In this document: piece after piece, positions 17,360 to 26,068 of the stretch
Position numbering within the stretch: position 1 is the stretch's first letter
Layout of the letters: each line of letters opens with the position of its first letter
Source of the DNA: Spirochaetota bacterium
GTDB taxonomy: Bacteria > Spirochaetota > UBA4802 > JAGODF01
DNA length: 64,000 bases
Direction of reading: 5' to 3'
NCBI GenBank assembly: GCA_029974015.1
Contig: JARKUF010000002.1
Coordinates: 62,001 to 126,000, forward strand
Notes under the pieces: model-generated
What the model saw: the letters and a program-made list of their open reading frames with translations, nothing else
What the model was told of the DNA's origin: nothing
Databases searched by the model: none
Program-made: the position numbers and the translations under genes

Positions 17360-18421
17360 ATGATAATGCCGTTTCTCGCGACTGCCATCGGCAGTTTCCC
17401 CTATGATGATGCCGGGAGGGCGCTCGATATCATCTTCGATTCCATGCCCGATGCTCCAGTATGGCCGCAGCTTCCCCGTGCCGCCCTGCACGAGCAGATG
17501 GAAATCCAGTACTCCGAGGGGATGCCCCGCGCGATCATTGACTCCGAAAAGGGGAGGCTTTATTTCGATACATCCGGGGACTACTCCGAAGAGTTCGCCG
17601 CCTTTTATGAAATCTACATGGCCGCCATGGACCCCGATGGAGGCACGGGGGACTGCTCGGCCATGGCCATCACGCCGAAGCACTCCCGCGGTATTTACGC
17701 CCTGGAAGGCAGGTTAAAAAACCTGGGTACGAAACCGCCCTTCGTAAAGGTCCACACCACGGGCCCCTGCTCCTTTGCCCTCACCGTGGTTGATGAAAAC
17801 AAACGCGCCGTCTACTATAATGAAGAGTTCCGCGACGTCCTGGTTAAGGCCCTGGCGATGAAGTGCCGCTGGCAGATACAAAAATTCGCCCCGCTCGCCG
17901 AAAAGGTGATTTGCTTTATCGACGAGCCTATCCTCTCGGCCTTCGGGTCCTCCACGTACATCTCCGTGAAGCGCGATGATGTGGTGGCCCATATCGCGGA
18001 ACTCGTCGATGCGGTCCACTCAGACGGGGGGATTGCCGGGGTCCACTGCTGCGGAAACACCGACTGGTCCATCCTCATAGATGCCGGAGTGGACATGGTC
18101 AACTTCGATGCCTACGAATACGGGGAGACCATCGCCCTTTATCCCGATGCCGTTAAATCCTTTTTAGGCCGCGGAGGGACGCTCGCTTGGGGCATTGTCC
18201 CCACATCGGTGAAGATACGCGAAGAAAGCGTCTCCTCACTGACGGCCCGCTTCGACGCACTTGCCGAAAACCTGGCTCAAAAAACCGGCATGGACAGGGC
18301 GGCGATTTTTTCCAGGTCTATTCTCACGCCGTCCTGCGGCACCGGTTCAATGGAGATCTCCGACGCCGAGAAAGTATTCACCATGCTCCGTGACCTGTCG
18401 GCGGCCCTTAAAGCCCGCTGA
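17360..18421 (+). CDS. Zinc-site methyltransferase of the UroD/MetE fold
   Basis: 353 residues, a single TIM-barrel protein related to the C-terminal half of cobalamin-independent methionine synthase. Visible signs are ATAIGSFPY at the start, the zinc ligand pair His229-x-Cys231 (VHCCGNTDW), and the late Cys326 in TPSCGTG, the three thiolate/imidazole ligands expected for this fold. The N-terminal duplicate barrel of MetE is absent, as in short 'core' methionine synthases and in MtaA/MtbA corrinoid methyltransferases. It lies between the two CooC genes of the acs locus, so methyl transfer from or to the corrinoid protein is likely; the partner (homocysteine, a methylated compound, or tetrahydrofolate) cannot be told from sequence. 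Confidence 0.8.
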   Translation: MIMPFLATAIGSFPYDDAGRALDIIFDSMPDAPVWPQLPRAALHEQMEIQYSEGMPRAIIDSEKGRLYFDTSGDYSEEFAAFYEIYMAAMDPDGGTGDCSAMAITPKHSRGIYALEGRLKNLGTKPPFVKVHTTGPCSFALTVVDENKRAVYYNEEFRDVLVKALAMKCRWQIQKFAPLAEKVICFIDEPILSAFGSSTYISVKRDDVVAHIAELVDAVHSDGGIAGVHCCGNTDWSILIDAGVDMVNFDAYEYGETIALYPDAVKSFLGRGGTLAWGIVPTSVKIREESVSSLTARFDALAENLAQKTGMDRAAIFSRSILTPSCGTGSMEISDAEKVFTMLRDLSAALKAR

Positions 18422-18451
18422 AGGCAGGAACGCGGGGTCTGGTTATCGCCA

Positions 18452-19210
18452 ATGTCATACACCATCGCTATCACCGGAAAGGGAGGGACCGGGAAGACCA
18501 CAATAGCGGCTTTGCTGGTCGCGAACCTCATCCGTCGGGGCAGGCGGCCGGTCCTCGCCGTGGACGCCGACCCCAACTCATGCCTGGATTCGGCTTTAGG
18601 GGTGCGCGCGGAAAACACCGTGGGAAGGCTCAGGGAAGACGCCCGTCACACTGCCGCGGCCAATCCGATGATCTCGAAGCGGGAGCTTCTCGAGTTGAAA
18701 ATAGCCGAGAGCCTTGTGGAGGGCGATGACTTCGACCTCATCGCTATGGGACGGCCCGAAGGGCCGGGCTGTTACTGCTATGCCAACAATGTCCTGCGCG
18801 ATGTGCTCTCCCAGATTTCCGCAAGCTATCCCTTTGTTGTGCTCGACAATGAAGCGGGGCTTGAGAACCTGTCGCGCAGGCTCGTGACGCGGGTTGACCT
18901 CCTCCTCATAGCCGGGGACACCTCGCGAAACGGGACCGAGACCGTCAGGCGCGTCCTCGGCCTTTCCCGGGAAATGGGCATTAAAGCCGAAAAACTCGGC
19001 ATCATAATAAACAGGGTGCGCGGCGGCCGGGAACTCGGCCTCGCCGATCTGAAATCCTCCACAGGCGCGGAGTACCTCATCAGGCTTCCATTTGACGATG
19101 AGGTGTTGGAATACAATGAGGCAGGCCGTAGTTTCATGTTGCTTCCGGAAGATAATCCGGTGAACCTTGCACTTGGCGCGTTTGTCGATGAAGTGCTTAA
19201 GGGCCAATGA
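18452..19210 (+). CDS. CooC/AcsF-type nickel-insertion ATPase, copy 2
   Basis: 252 residues, same architecture as the ATPase at 16499 but clearly diverged: GKGGTGKTT (9-17), VDADPNSC, Cys107-Tyr-Cys109 (PGCYCYANN) as the metal pair, and LDNEAGLENLSRR as the Walker B/dimer region. Two CooC-type genes in one locus are usually explained by separate loading of CODH and ACS (CooC and AcsF). Which of the two loads which enzyme is not visible here. It lies 53 bases before the CODH gene; the short gap has no gene. Confidence 0.92.
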   Translation: MSYTIAITGKGGTGKTTIAALLVANLIRRGRRPVLAVDADPNSCLDSALGVRAENTVGRLREDARHTAAANPMISKRELLELKIAESLVEGDDFDLIAMGRPEGPGCYCYANNVLRDVLSQISASYPFVVLDNEAGLENLSRRLVTRVDLLLIAGDTSRNGTETVRRVLGLSREMGIKAEKLGIIINRVRGGRELGLADLKSSTGAEYLIRLPFDDEVLEYNEAGRSFMLLPEDNPVNLALGAFVDEVLKGQ

Positions 19211-19263
19211 CAGCGGAAATATTGGACGTTTCCGATTCCCTGACTGAATATGAGGATACTTGA

Positions 19264-21213
19264 ATGAATAAAGAGCGAAAACTCCCGGAAGACCGCGCCG
19301 TCGACGCCGCTTCCGTAGAGACGATACGCAAGGCCGAGAACGACAATGTCCGGTTGAGTTTTTTCAGGATGGATGACCAGGGAAACCAGTGCGGTTTCGG
19401 GAAAAGCGGGGTTTGCTGCCGCATCTGCCACATGGGGCCCTGCCGCATCACTCCAAAGAACCGCTTCGGCGTCTGCGGCGCCGATGCCGACACCATCGTG
19501 GCGCGGAACTACCTCAGGGAAGTCGCCGGAGGAAGCGCCGCCCACTCCGACCATGGCAGGCACCTTGTCCTGCTTTTAAAAAAGATATCCCAGGGGAAGG
19601 GTGGGGACTACTCAATCAAAGACCCCGCGGCGCTGAAACGCATGGCGAAGGATTACGGCATTGCCCTTGAAGGGAAGTCCGATACGGCCCTCGCCGGAGA
19701 GCTTGCGGATATCATGCTCGCGGATTTCACGGCCCAGGAGGAATATCTGAAGACCCTGGAGCTCGCTCCGGTGAAGCGCCAGGGAGTGTGGGAGCGCCTG
19801 AAGGTCAAGCCCCGGGGAGTGGACAGGATGATTGTCGAATCACTCCACCGCACCCATATGGGAGTGGACCATGATTATAAAAACATCCTGATGCACGCCT
19901 TCCGGACTTCACTTTCCGACGGCTGGGGGGGCTCGCGCATCGCCACCCAGGTTTCGGACATACTCTTCGGGACGCCGTATCCCGTGCGTTCCACGGCGAA
20001 CTTAGGGGTCCTCGGGACGAGGACCGTGAACGTGGTGGTCCACGGTCATGAGCCCGCGCTTTCGGAAATGCTCGCCGCCGCGTCGACTGACCCGGAGATA
20101 ATTGACAGCGCGAAAAAAGCTGGCGCCGAAGGAATCACCCTCGCCGGAATCTGCTGTACCGCCAACGAAATCCTCATGCGCCACGGGATCCCCATCGCGG
20201 GCAATTTTCTCCAACAGGAGCTTGCCGTGGTTACGGGCGCGGTCGAGGCCCTCATAATAGATGTGCAGTGCTGCATGCCGGGCCTCCCCGACGTGGCGTC
20301 GTCTTACCATACTGAAATCATATCTACCAGCGAGATTGCGAAGACCGTCGGCGCAACCCCAATCGACTTCAACACGGGCGATGCGCTCGAATGCGCGAAG
20401 AAAATACTGTTGCGCGCCATCGACAATTTTAAAAGACGCGATCCGTCGAAGGTCGCCATTCCCGACATTAAAAAACCCATGGTGGCAGGTTTCAGCGTCG
20501 AAGCGGTCAAATACATGCTGGGAGGAAGTTTCCGCGCTTCCTTCCGCCCCCTGAACGACGCTATCATCCAGGGGCGAATCCGCGGGGTGGCGGGTATAGT
20601 GGGGTGCAACAATCCCAAACAGAAGCTCGACGAGTACATCAATGTCCTCACAGCGGAACTTATAAAGAGAAATGTCCTGGTGCTCAAAACAGGTTGTGCC
20701 GCCATCGCCTCGGCGAAGGCGGGTTTTCTCACGCCCGAAACGGCCCTGGAGGCCGCCGGGGAGGGTTTGCGCGAGGTGTGCGAGGCCGTGGGGATGCCGC
20801 CGGTCCTCCACATGGGAAGCTGCGTGGACAACTCGCGCATCCTCGAAGCGGCCACGGAAGTGGTCCTGGAGGGCGGCCTCGGGGACGACCTCTCGGACCT
20901 GCCTGCCGTGGGCGTGGCGCCCGAGTGGATGAGCGAAAAGGCCGTGTCGATAGGCACCTATTTCGTGGGTTCCGGCATCGACGTTGTGCTCGGGCACCCT
21001 TTTTACATATCCGGCTCCGAAAACGTGGTTAAGTTCCTCAACGAGGAGTCCAGAGAAATCTTCGGCGCCTCCTTCCACGTCCATGGCGACCCGCTGGAAG
21101 CGGCCGACGCCATCATGGAGATTATCGAAAGCAAGCGCGACAGGCTGGGCATAAACCGGAAGACAGAGCGAAAACTCATGGACATGAAGGACAGGAGGGA
21201 GCTCAATGTCTAA
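19264..21213 (+). CDS. acsA: Ni-Fe carbon monoxide dehydrogenase catalytic subunit
   Basis: 649 residues (family about 630-675). Interconverts CO and CO2. Cys43 and Cys51 fit the D-cluster; Cys52, 55, 60 and 71 fit the B-cluster. C-cluster ligands are all present: His262 (HGHEP), Cys297 (GICCTAN), Cys336 (DVQCCMP), Cys448 (VGCNNP), Cys478 (KTGCAA) and Cys520 (GSCVDN). It should therefore be active. Its last 8 bases overlap the ACS fusion gene, whose product provides the partner subunit in the bacterial CODH/ACS complex; the monofunctional name cooS would also fit. Confidence 0.97.
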   Translation: MNKERKLPEDRAVDAASVETIRKAENDNVRLSFFRMDDQGNQCGFGKSGVCCRICHMGPCRITPKNRFGVCGADADTIVARNYLREVAGGSAAHSDHGRHLVLLLKKISQGKGGDYSIKDPAALKRMAKDYGIALEGKSDTALAGELADIMLADFTAQEEYLKTLELAPVKRQGVWERLKVKPRGVDRMIVESLHRTHMGVDHDYKNILMHAFRTSLSDGWGGSRIATQVSDILFGTPYPVRSTANLGVLGTRTVNVVVHGHEPALSEMLAAASTDPEIIDSAKKAGAEGITLAGICCTANEILMRHGIPIAGNFLQQELAVVTGAVEALIIDVQCCMPGLPDVASSYHTEIISTSEIAKTVGATPIDFNTGDALECAKKILLRAIDNFKRRDPSKVAIPDIKKPMVAGFSVEAVKYMLGGSFRASFRPLNDAIIQGRIRGVAGIVGCNNPKQKLDEYINVLTAELIKRNVLVLKTGCAAIASAKAGFLTPETALEAAGEGLREVCEAVGMPPVLHMGSCVDNSRILEAATEVVLEGGLGDDLSDLPAVGVAPEWMSEKAVSIGTYFVGSGIDVVLGHPFYISGSENVVKFLNEESREIFGASFHVHGDPLEAADAIMEIIESKRDRLGINRKTERKLMDMKDRRELNV

Positions 21214-24200
21214 GATCATCAGCCTCGGGGCCATTGACGGGGCGATCCAGTGGGTGGCCCGCGCCGAGAAGTCCCTGGACGAGGCAATACTCGCCCGTGG
21301 TGAAGAATGCCCGGTCTCCTTCCCCGATACGGCCTATTATCTTCCCATCCTGTATTCTTTTACAGGGGAAAAAATCGAGACTTTAAGAGACCTTCGTGAG
21401 TCGGTCCGGCGTTCAAAATCGCTCCTCCCGGAGCGGCCCTCGGAAAATGTGTGGCTACCATATCTCGGTAAAACCCTGGACGCCGGCGTAGCGGCGCTCT
21501 TCGCATGCGAGGCCATAGAAGCCTGCAAGTACCTCATGGGCCCCAACCCGGCCGAGGGGATCTGGCTCGGCGCCGCGAGCGATGTTATTATGCGGGAAAG
21601 GGGGATCGAGTTCGTGGACGGGACCGCGCCGGGCTTTGCCGCCATAACCGGAGCCGCGCCGACGAATGAGATCGCGGTGAAAATTGCCCGCGAACTCCAG
21701 CAGAAAAACCTCTATGTCTTCATGGCCGGAAAAACAAATGGCAGGCAGTTCGCGGAACAATTAGCCGAAGAGGGCGTCCAGCTTGGATGGGAAACGCGCC
21801 TGGTGCCTTTTGGCGCTGATGTCTCAGCCCTGGTCTATGCCCTGGGTTTTGCCAATCGCGCGGCCCTTTCCTTCGGAGGGGTGAAGCCGGGCGATTTCGC
21901 CGCTAACCTTGCATACAACAAAAACCGCATCTTCGCCTTCGTCTTAGCTTTCGGCGAGGTCGACGCGGAGAAGTATTCCATTGCGGCGGGGGCTATCAAC
22001 TACGGCTTTCCCGTCATCGCCGACACCGCCATTCCCCAGATACTCCCCTCGGGCATATGCACCTACGAGCATGTGGTTTCCTCTGTGCCCCATGCGACGA
22101 TGGTGGAGCGCGCCCTTGAGGTGCGTGGATGCAAAATCAAGATCGCGAAAGTCCCAATTCCGGTGCCCTATGGCGCGGCCTTCGAGGGAGAGCGCATCCG
22201 CAAACAGGACACCCATGTCGAATTCGGCGGGAACATCACCACGGCCTTCGAGTATGTCACCGCGGTGGAGATGGACCAGATTGAAGACGGGCAAATCGAC
22301 ATTATTGGAAAAGACATCGATGAGGTGGAGCCCGGCTCCGCCCTTCCTCTCGCCATCTGGGTGGAGGTGGCGGGCCGAAAAATGCAGCCCGATTTCGAGT
22401 CCATCCTCGAGCGGCAAATCCACCACCTGGTAAACGGCGCGGAAGGAATCTGGCATATGGGACAGCGCGATATCGTATGGACGCGCGTGTCGAAGAGCGG
22501 CTTTGAGCGAGGATTGCGCCTGCGCCATTACGGCGAGATCCTCCACGCGCAGTTTTTATCCAATTATCCTGCCATCGTTGACAAGGTGAAGGTGACGATG
22601 GTCACCGACCCCGACGAGGTGGAGCGGCGGGTCGCCCTTGCCCGGAAGGTGTATCAGGAACGGAACCGCCGACTGGAATCCATGACCGATGAGTCGGTGG
22701 ACACGTTCTACTCCTGTCTCCTGTGCCAGAGTTTCGCGCCCAACCATGTCTGCATCATCACCCCCCAGCGCCTGGGGCTCTGCGGCGCCTACAACTGGCT
22801 CGACGGCAAGGCGGCCTACGAAATCGACGAAACCGGCCCCAATCAGCCCGTGAAGAAGGGCAACGTCGTCGATCACGTACGCGGCATCTTCAAGGGCGTG
22901 GACGAGTACGTGTATGTGAACTCCCACAAGAAAGTTGAAAGCTTCAGCCTCTACTCGATAATGCACAATCCCATGACGAGCTGCGGCTGCTTCGAGGTGA
23001 TTTTAGCCTATGTTCCGGAATGCAATGGCGTGATGGCCGTCAACCGGGAATACACCGGCGACACCCCCGTGGGCATGACCTTTTCTACCCTGGCCGGCAA
23101 TGTGGGCGGGGGGATGCAGACACCCGGCTTCATGGGCTGCGGGAAAGTGTTCCTCGCCTCTCCCAAGTTTCTCTTCGCAGAGGGAGGGAGCCGCCGCTAC
23201 GTCTGGATGACGAAGGAGTTAAAGAAGCTTTTAGGCGAAGACCTAAAAAAACAATTCGAACGTGAAGGCGTTCCGGACCTCCTTGATAAAATTGCCGATG
23301 AAACGCTCTCTGTGAACCCGGCGGAGATCCGCGCCCACATGGAGAAGGTGGGACATCCTGCCCTGACGATGGATGATATGTCGCGGTTCGCTGAAGGGCC
23401 GGGGCCCCTGTCCGAGGAGGTCCCTGCGCCCGCGCCGGAGAAGAGCGAAGAGGGCCCGGTAACGGCATCTTCGTCTTCCGCTCCCGTCACGGCCGAGCAG
23501 TTTGAAATGCTAAAGAAGGAGTTGATGGAGGGCCTCCATGCGGAGATGAAGAAGGCCGTCACGCGGGAGGTGGTCTCCGACATCATAGGCGTGCTGGAGG
23601 AGAAGTTCCTCGGGGGTAAGAAAACACAATCCTCTGAAGCCCTCCCTTCCGCGACTCCGGAGGCGAAGGTCGATATTGCGAAACCCCCGGCGCGGGAGAG
23701 GATAGGGGCGGTAAAGGCTTTCGCTATCCTGCGAGAGAAGGCGGAGTTGCCATTGCACCGCGTCACCCTGGGCGCCTCGAAGGACAGGGGGGGGACGCGC
23801 GGAGTAGTCCACGAAATCGGCGGCGCGACGTCCATGCCCTTCCATCACTGGGAGGGGGAGATGCCCAACAGGCCCCTCGTGGCAATGGAGGTCTTCGACC
23901 GTGTGAGCGAGAAGTATCCTGCGCCCCTGCGCGAGATATGGGGGGATTTGCTTAATAATCCCGCGAAAATGGCCAGGGCCTGCGTTGAGGAGCATGGGGC
24001 CGATCTCGTGAGCGTGCGCCTTGATGGAACGCACCCCGAGCGGGGCGACATTTCCCCGGCGGATTCCCTTGCGCTTGTGAAGTCGGTCCTCGAGGACGTG
24101 GAGGTGCCCCTCATCATCACCGGGCATAACCATTACGAGAAGAACAACGAAGTGATGAAAGAAATTGCCCGCGGCTGCGCCGGAGAGAACCTCCTCTTTA

Positions 24201-24685
24201 ACTGGGTGGAGCAGGACAATTACCGTACCGTCACGGGCGCAGCCCTGGCCTACGGCCACACAGTAGTGGCCCAGAGCCCCATCGACGTGAACATCGCAAA
24301 GCAGTTGAACATCCTCCTCACGGGAATGGACATGCCCATGGAGCGCATCGTCATCGATCCGATGACAGGAGCGATGGGATACGGAATTGAATACACCTAC
24401 TCGGTGATGGAGCGCATCCGCACTTCCGGTCTGGGGGGCGATTCAATGCTCGCCGCTCCGATGATAGTCTCGCCCGGACAGGAGTGCGCCAAAATCAAGG
24501 AGCTCCGGGCGCCTGAAAAGGACTTCCCCGCCTGGGGTGATCTGGCCAGGCGCGCCGCCTACTGGGAGCTCGCCACCGCCATGTCGTTTCTCTACGCCGG
24601 CGCTGACTTGCTCATAATGTATCATCCCGAAGCCGCCCGGACGCTGAAGAAGACCATCTTCCAGCTCATGGAAACTGAGGGATGA
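21206..24685 (+). CDS. Fused acetyl-CoA synthase (AcsB) and corrinoid Fe-S protein small subunit (AcsD)
   Basis: 1159 residues in one uninterrupted frame. Residues 1 to about 728 are a full-length bacterial-type ACS. The A-cluster cysteines are Cys504, 507, 516, 526 and the CGC pair 593/595, the same spacing as in the Moorella enzyme, and the N-terminal CODH-contact domain is present. Residues about 729-835 are a Pro/Ala/Ser/Glu linker followed by a charged helix (AEQFEMLKKELMEGL). From about 836 to the end is a complete AcsD: GASKDRGGTRG, FHHWEGEMPNRP, DLVSVRLDG, INIAKQLNILL-like segment and IDPMTGAMGYGIEYT. AcsB makes acetyl-CoA; AcsD pairs with AcsC to carry the methyl group. Normally these are separate genes. 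GGGAGC precedes the ATG. Confidence 0.95.
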   Translation: MSKIISLGAIDGAIQWVARAEKSLDEAILARGEECPVSFPDTAYYLPILYSFTGEKIETLRDLRESVRRSKSLLPERPSENVWLPYLGKTLDAGVAALFACEAIEACKYLMGPNPAEGIWLGAASDVIMRERGIEFVDGTAPGFAAITGAAPTNEIAVKIARELQQKNLYVFMAGKTNGRQFAEQLAEEGVQLGWETRLVPFGADVSALVYALGFANRAALSFGGVKPGDFAANLAYNKNRIFAFVLAFGEVDAEKYSIAAGAINYGFPVIADTAIPQILPSGICTYEHVVSSVPHATMVERALEVRGCKIKIAKVPIPVPYGAAFEGERIRKQDTHVEFGGNITTAFEYVTAVEMDQIEDGQIDIIGKDIDEVEPGSALPLAIWVEVAGRKMQPDFESILERQIHHLVNGAEGIWHMGQRDIVWTRVSKSGFERGLRLRHYGEILHAQFLSNYPAIVDKVKVTMVTDPDEVERRVALARKVYQERNRRLESMTDESVDTFYSCLLCQSFAPNHVCIITPQRLGLCGAYNWLDGKAAYEIDETGPNQPVKKGNVVDHVRGIFKGVDEYVYVNSHKKVESFSLYSIMHNPMTSCGCFEVILAYVPECNGVMAVNREYTGDTPVGMTFSTLAGNVGGGMQTPGFMGCGKVFLASPKFLFAEGGSRRYVWMTKELKKLLGEDLKKQFEREGVPDLLDKIADETLSVNPAEIRAHMEKVGHPALTMDDMSRFAEGPGPLSEEVPAPAPEKSEEGPVTASSSSAPVTAEQFEMLKKELMEGLHAEMKKAVTREVVSDIIGVLEEKFLGGKKTQSSEALPSATPEAKVDIAKPPARERIGAVKAFAILREKAELPLHRVTLGASKDRGGTRGVVHEIGGATSMPFHHWEGEMPNRPLVAMEVFDRVSEKYPAPLREIWGDLLNNPAKMARACVEEHGADLVSVRLDGTHPERGDISPADSLALVKSVLEDVEVPLIITGHNHYEKNNEVMKEIARGCAGENLLFNWVEQDNYRTVTGAALAYGHTVVAQSPIDVNIAKQLNILLTGMDMPMERIVIDPMTGAMGYGIEYTYSVMERIRTSGLGGDSMLAAPMIVSPGQECAKIKELRAPEKDFPAWGDLARRAAYWELATAMSFLYAGADLLIMYHPEAARTLKKTIFQLMETEG

Positions 24686-24723
24686 AAACACGGCGGCCTT
24701 TTCGCCTGTAAAAGGAGATACCT

Positions 24724-26058
24724 ATGGCCCTCACGGGACTTCAAATACAGAAGCTGCTTCCCGGAACCAACTGCAAGGAATGCGGTTCCAACACCTGCCT
24801 CGCCTTCGCGATGAAGCTCGCGGCGAAGAAGGCTGACCTTTCTGAATGCCCTTATGCTTCGGACGAGGCCAGGCGGGTCCTCGGGGAAGCGACAGAGCCC
24901 CCGGTGAGGGCAGTGGCCCTCGGGGCGAAGGGCGATATCGTCATCGGCGAGGAGACGGTCCTCTTTCGGCACGAAAAAACATTCGTAAATCCCACCCTCC
25001 TGGCCCTCACTGTCCGCGACACCGACGATGATGCGTCGGTTGAGGCGGCCATCGCCAGTATTAAAGACTATCGCTTCGAGCGGGTGGGGGAAACGTTTGA
25101 AATAGATATGGCCGCCCTCCATCAGCTTGGAACGGATGGCGCGCGTTTCGTCGCCCTGGCCGAAAAAATATCCGGAGAGACCGGCAAGCCTCTGGTCCTG
25201 AAAAGCGGCGATGCGGCTGTTTTGAAAGAGGCCTCCCGGAAAATTAAGGGGAGCCGAAGCGTGATATGCGTTCCCGATGCCGCGTCCGCCGACGAGCTCC
25301 TAACCGCGGCAAAGGAAGACGGCCATGCCCTGGCCATCACTGGCAATAACCTCGATGAATTGTTCGAAACGGCCCATAAGATAAGAAGCGGCGGTTTCCT
25401 GAACCTGCTTCTCAATTTTACTACCCACTCCCTGGCGGAGCAGTTCCAGACGAACACCATCGCAAGGACCGCCGCAATCAGGGGGGGCGTGAAGCCCCTG
25501 GGCTTCCCGTTCCTTCGCTTCATCAACACCGGTAGCGGCCTCGACGATATGGCGGCGGCGGTCACGGAGACCGCGAAGTACGGCGGAATCGTTACGCTTC
25601 CCGCTTTCGACCCGGCAATGATGGCCGCTCTTATGACGCTTCGCCTGAACATATTCACCGACCCCCAGAAACCCATCCAGGTGGAGCCGAACATCTATCC
25701 CATTGGCGAACCCACGAAGGAATCGCCTTTTTTCGTCACCACGAATTTTTCACTTACATACTTCGTCGTCTCCGGTGAAATTGAAAACAGCGGCGCCAGC
25801 GCATGGCTCGCTGTTCCCGAATGCGAGGGGATGAGCGTTCTCACGGCATGGGCAGCCGGGAAATTCAACGCCGAAAAAATCGCCGCCTTCATGAAGGAGC
25901 GCGATGCCGACGCCATGGTGGCGCGGAAGAGGCTCGTAATTCCGGGATACGTGTCCCAGCTTTCGGGCGAATTGGAGGAAGCGCTTCCAGGCTGGGAGAT
26001 ACTCGTTGGGCCCCAGGAAGCCGCCGATATCGAAAGCTTCGTGAAATCGCGCCTGTGA
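24724..26058 (+). CDS. acsC: Corrinoid iron-sulfur protein large subunit AcsC
   Basis: 444 residues. The N-terminal [4Fe-4S] motif is Cys17, Cys20, Cys25 and Cys42 (NCKECGSNTC ... SEC), as in AcsC/CdhE, where it reduces the cobalt. A TIM barrel follows, and the C-terminal part (AGKFNAEKIAAFMKERD ... VIPGYVSQLSGELEEALPGWEILVGPQEAADI) is the corrinoid-binding domain. Its partner AcsD is covalently attached to ACS in the preceding gene (39 bases upstream). AGGAG upstream of the ATG supports the start. It shuttles the methyl group from methyl-tetrahydrofolate (or another donor) to the A-cluster of ACS. Confidence 0.97.
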   Translation: MALTGLQIQKLLPGTNCKECGSNTCLAFAMKLAAKKADLSECPYASDEARRVLGEATEPPVRAVALGAKGDIVIGEETVLFRHEKTFVNPTLLALTVRDTDDDASVEAAIASIKDYRFERVGETFEIDMAALHQLGTDGARFVALAEKISGETGKPLVLKSGDAAVLKEASRKIKGSRSVICVPDAASADELLTAAKEDGHALAITGNNLDELFETAHKIRSGGFLNLLLNFTTHSLAEQFQTNTIARTAAIRGGVKPLGFPFLRFINTGSGLDDMAAAVTETAKYGGIVTLPAFDPAMMAALMTLRLNIFTDPQKPIQVEPNIYPIGEPTKESPFFVTTNFSLTYFVVSGEIENSGASAWLAVPECEGMSVLTAWAAGKFNAEKIAAFMKERDADAMVARKRLVIPGYVSQLSGELEEALPGWEILVGPQEAADIESFVKSRL

Positions 26059-26068
26059 AAAGAAAGCC

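Noticed and set aside
23380-23710. Possible frameshift or assembly joint between acsB and acsD.
   Set aside because: The frame is continuous, with coding-like composition and a sensible linker, and no leftover start or stop signals for a separate acsD gene are apparent. Reads are still needed for proof.
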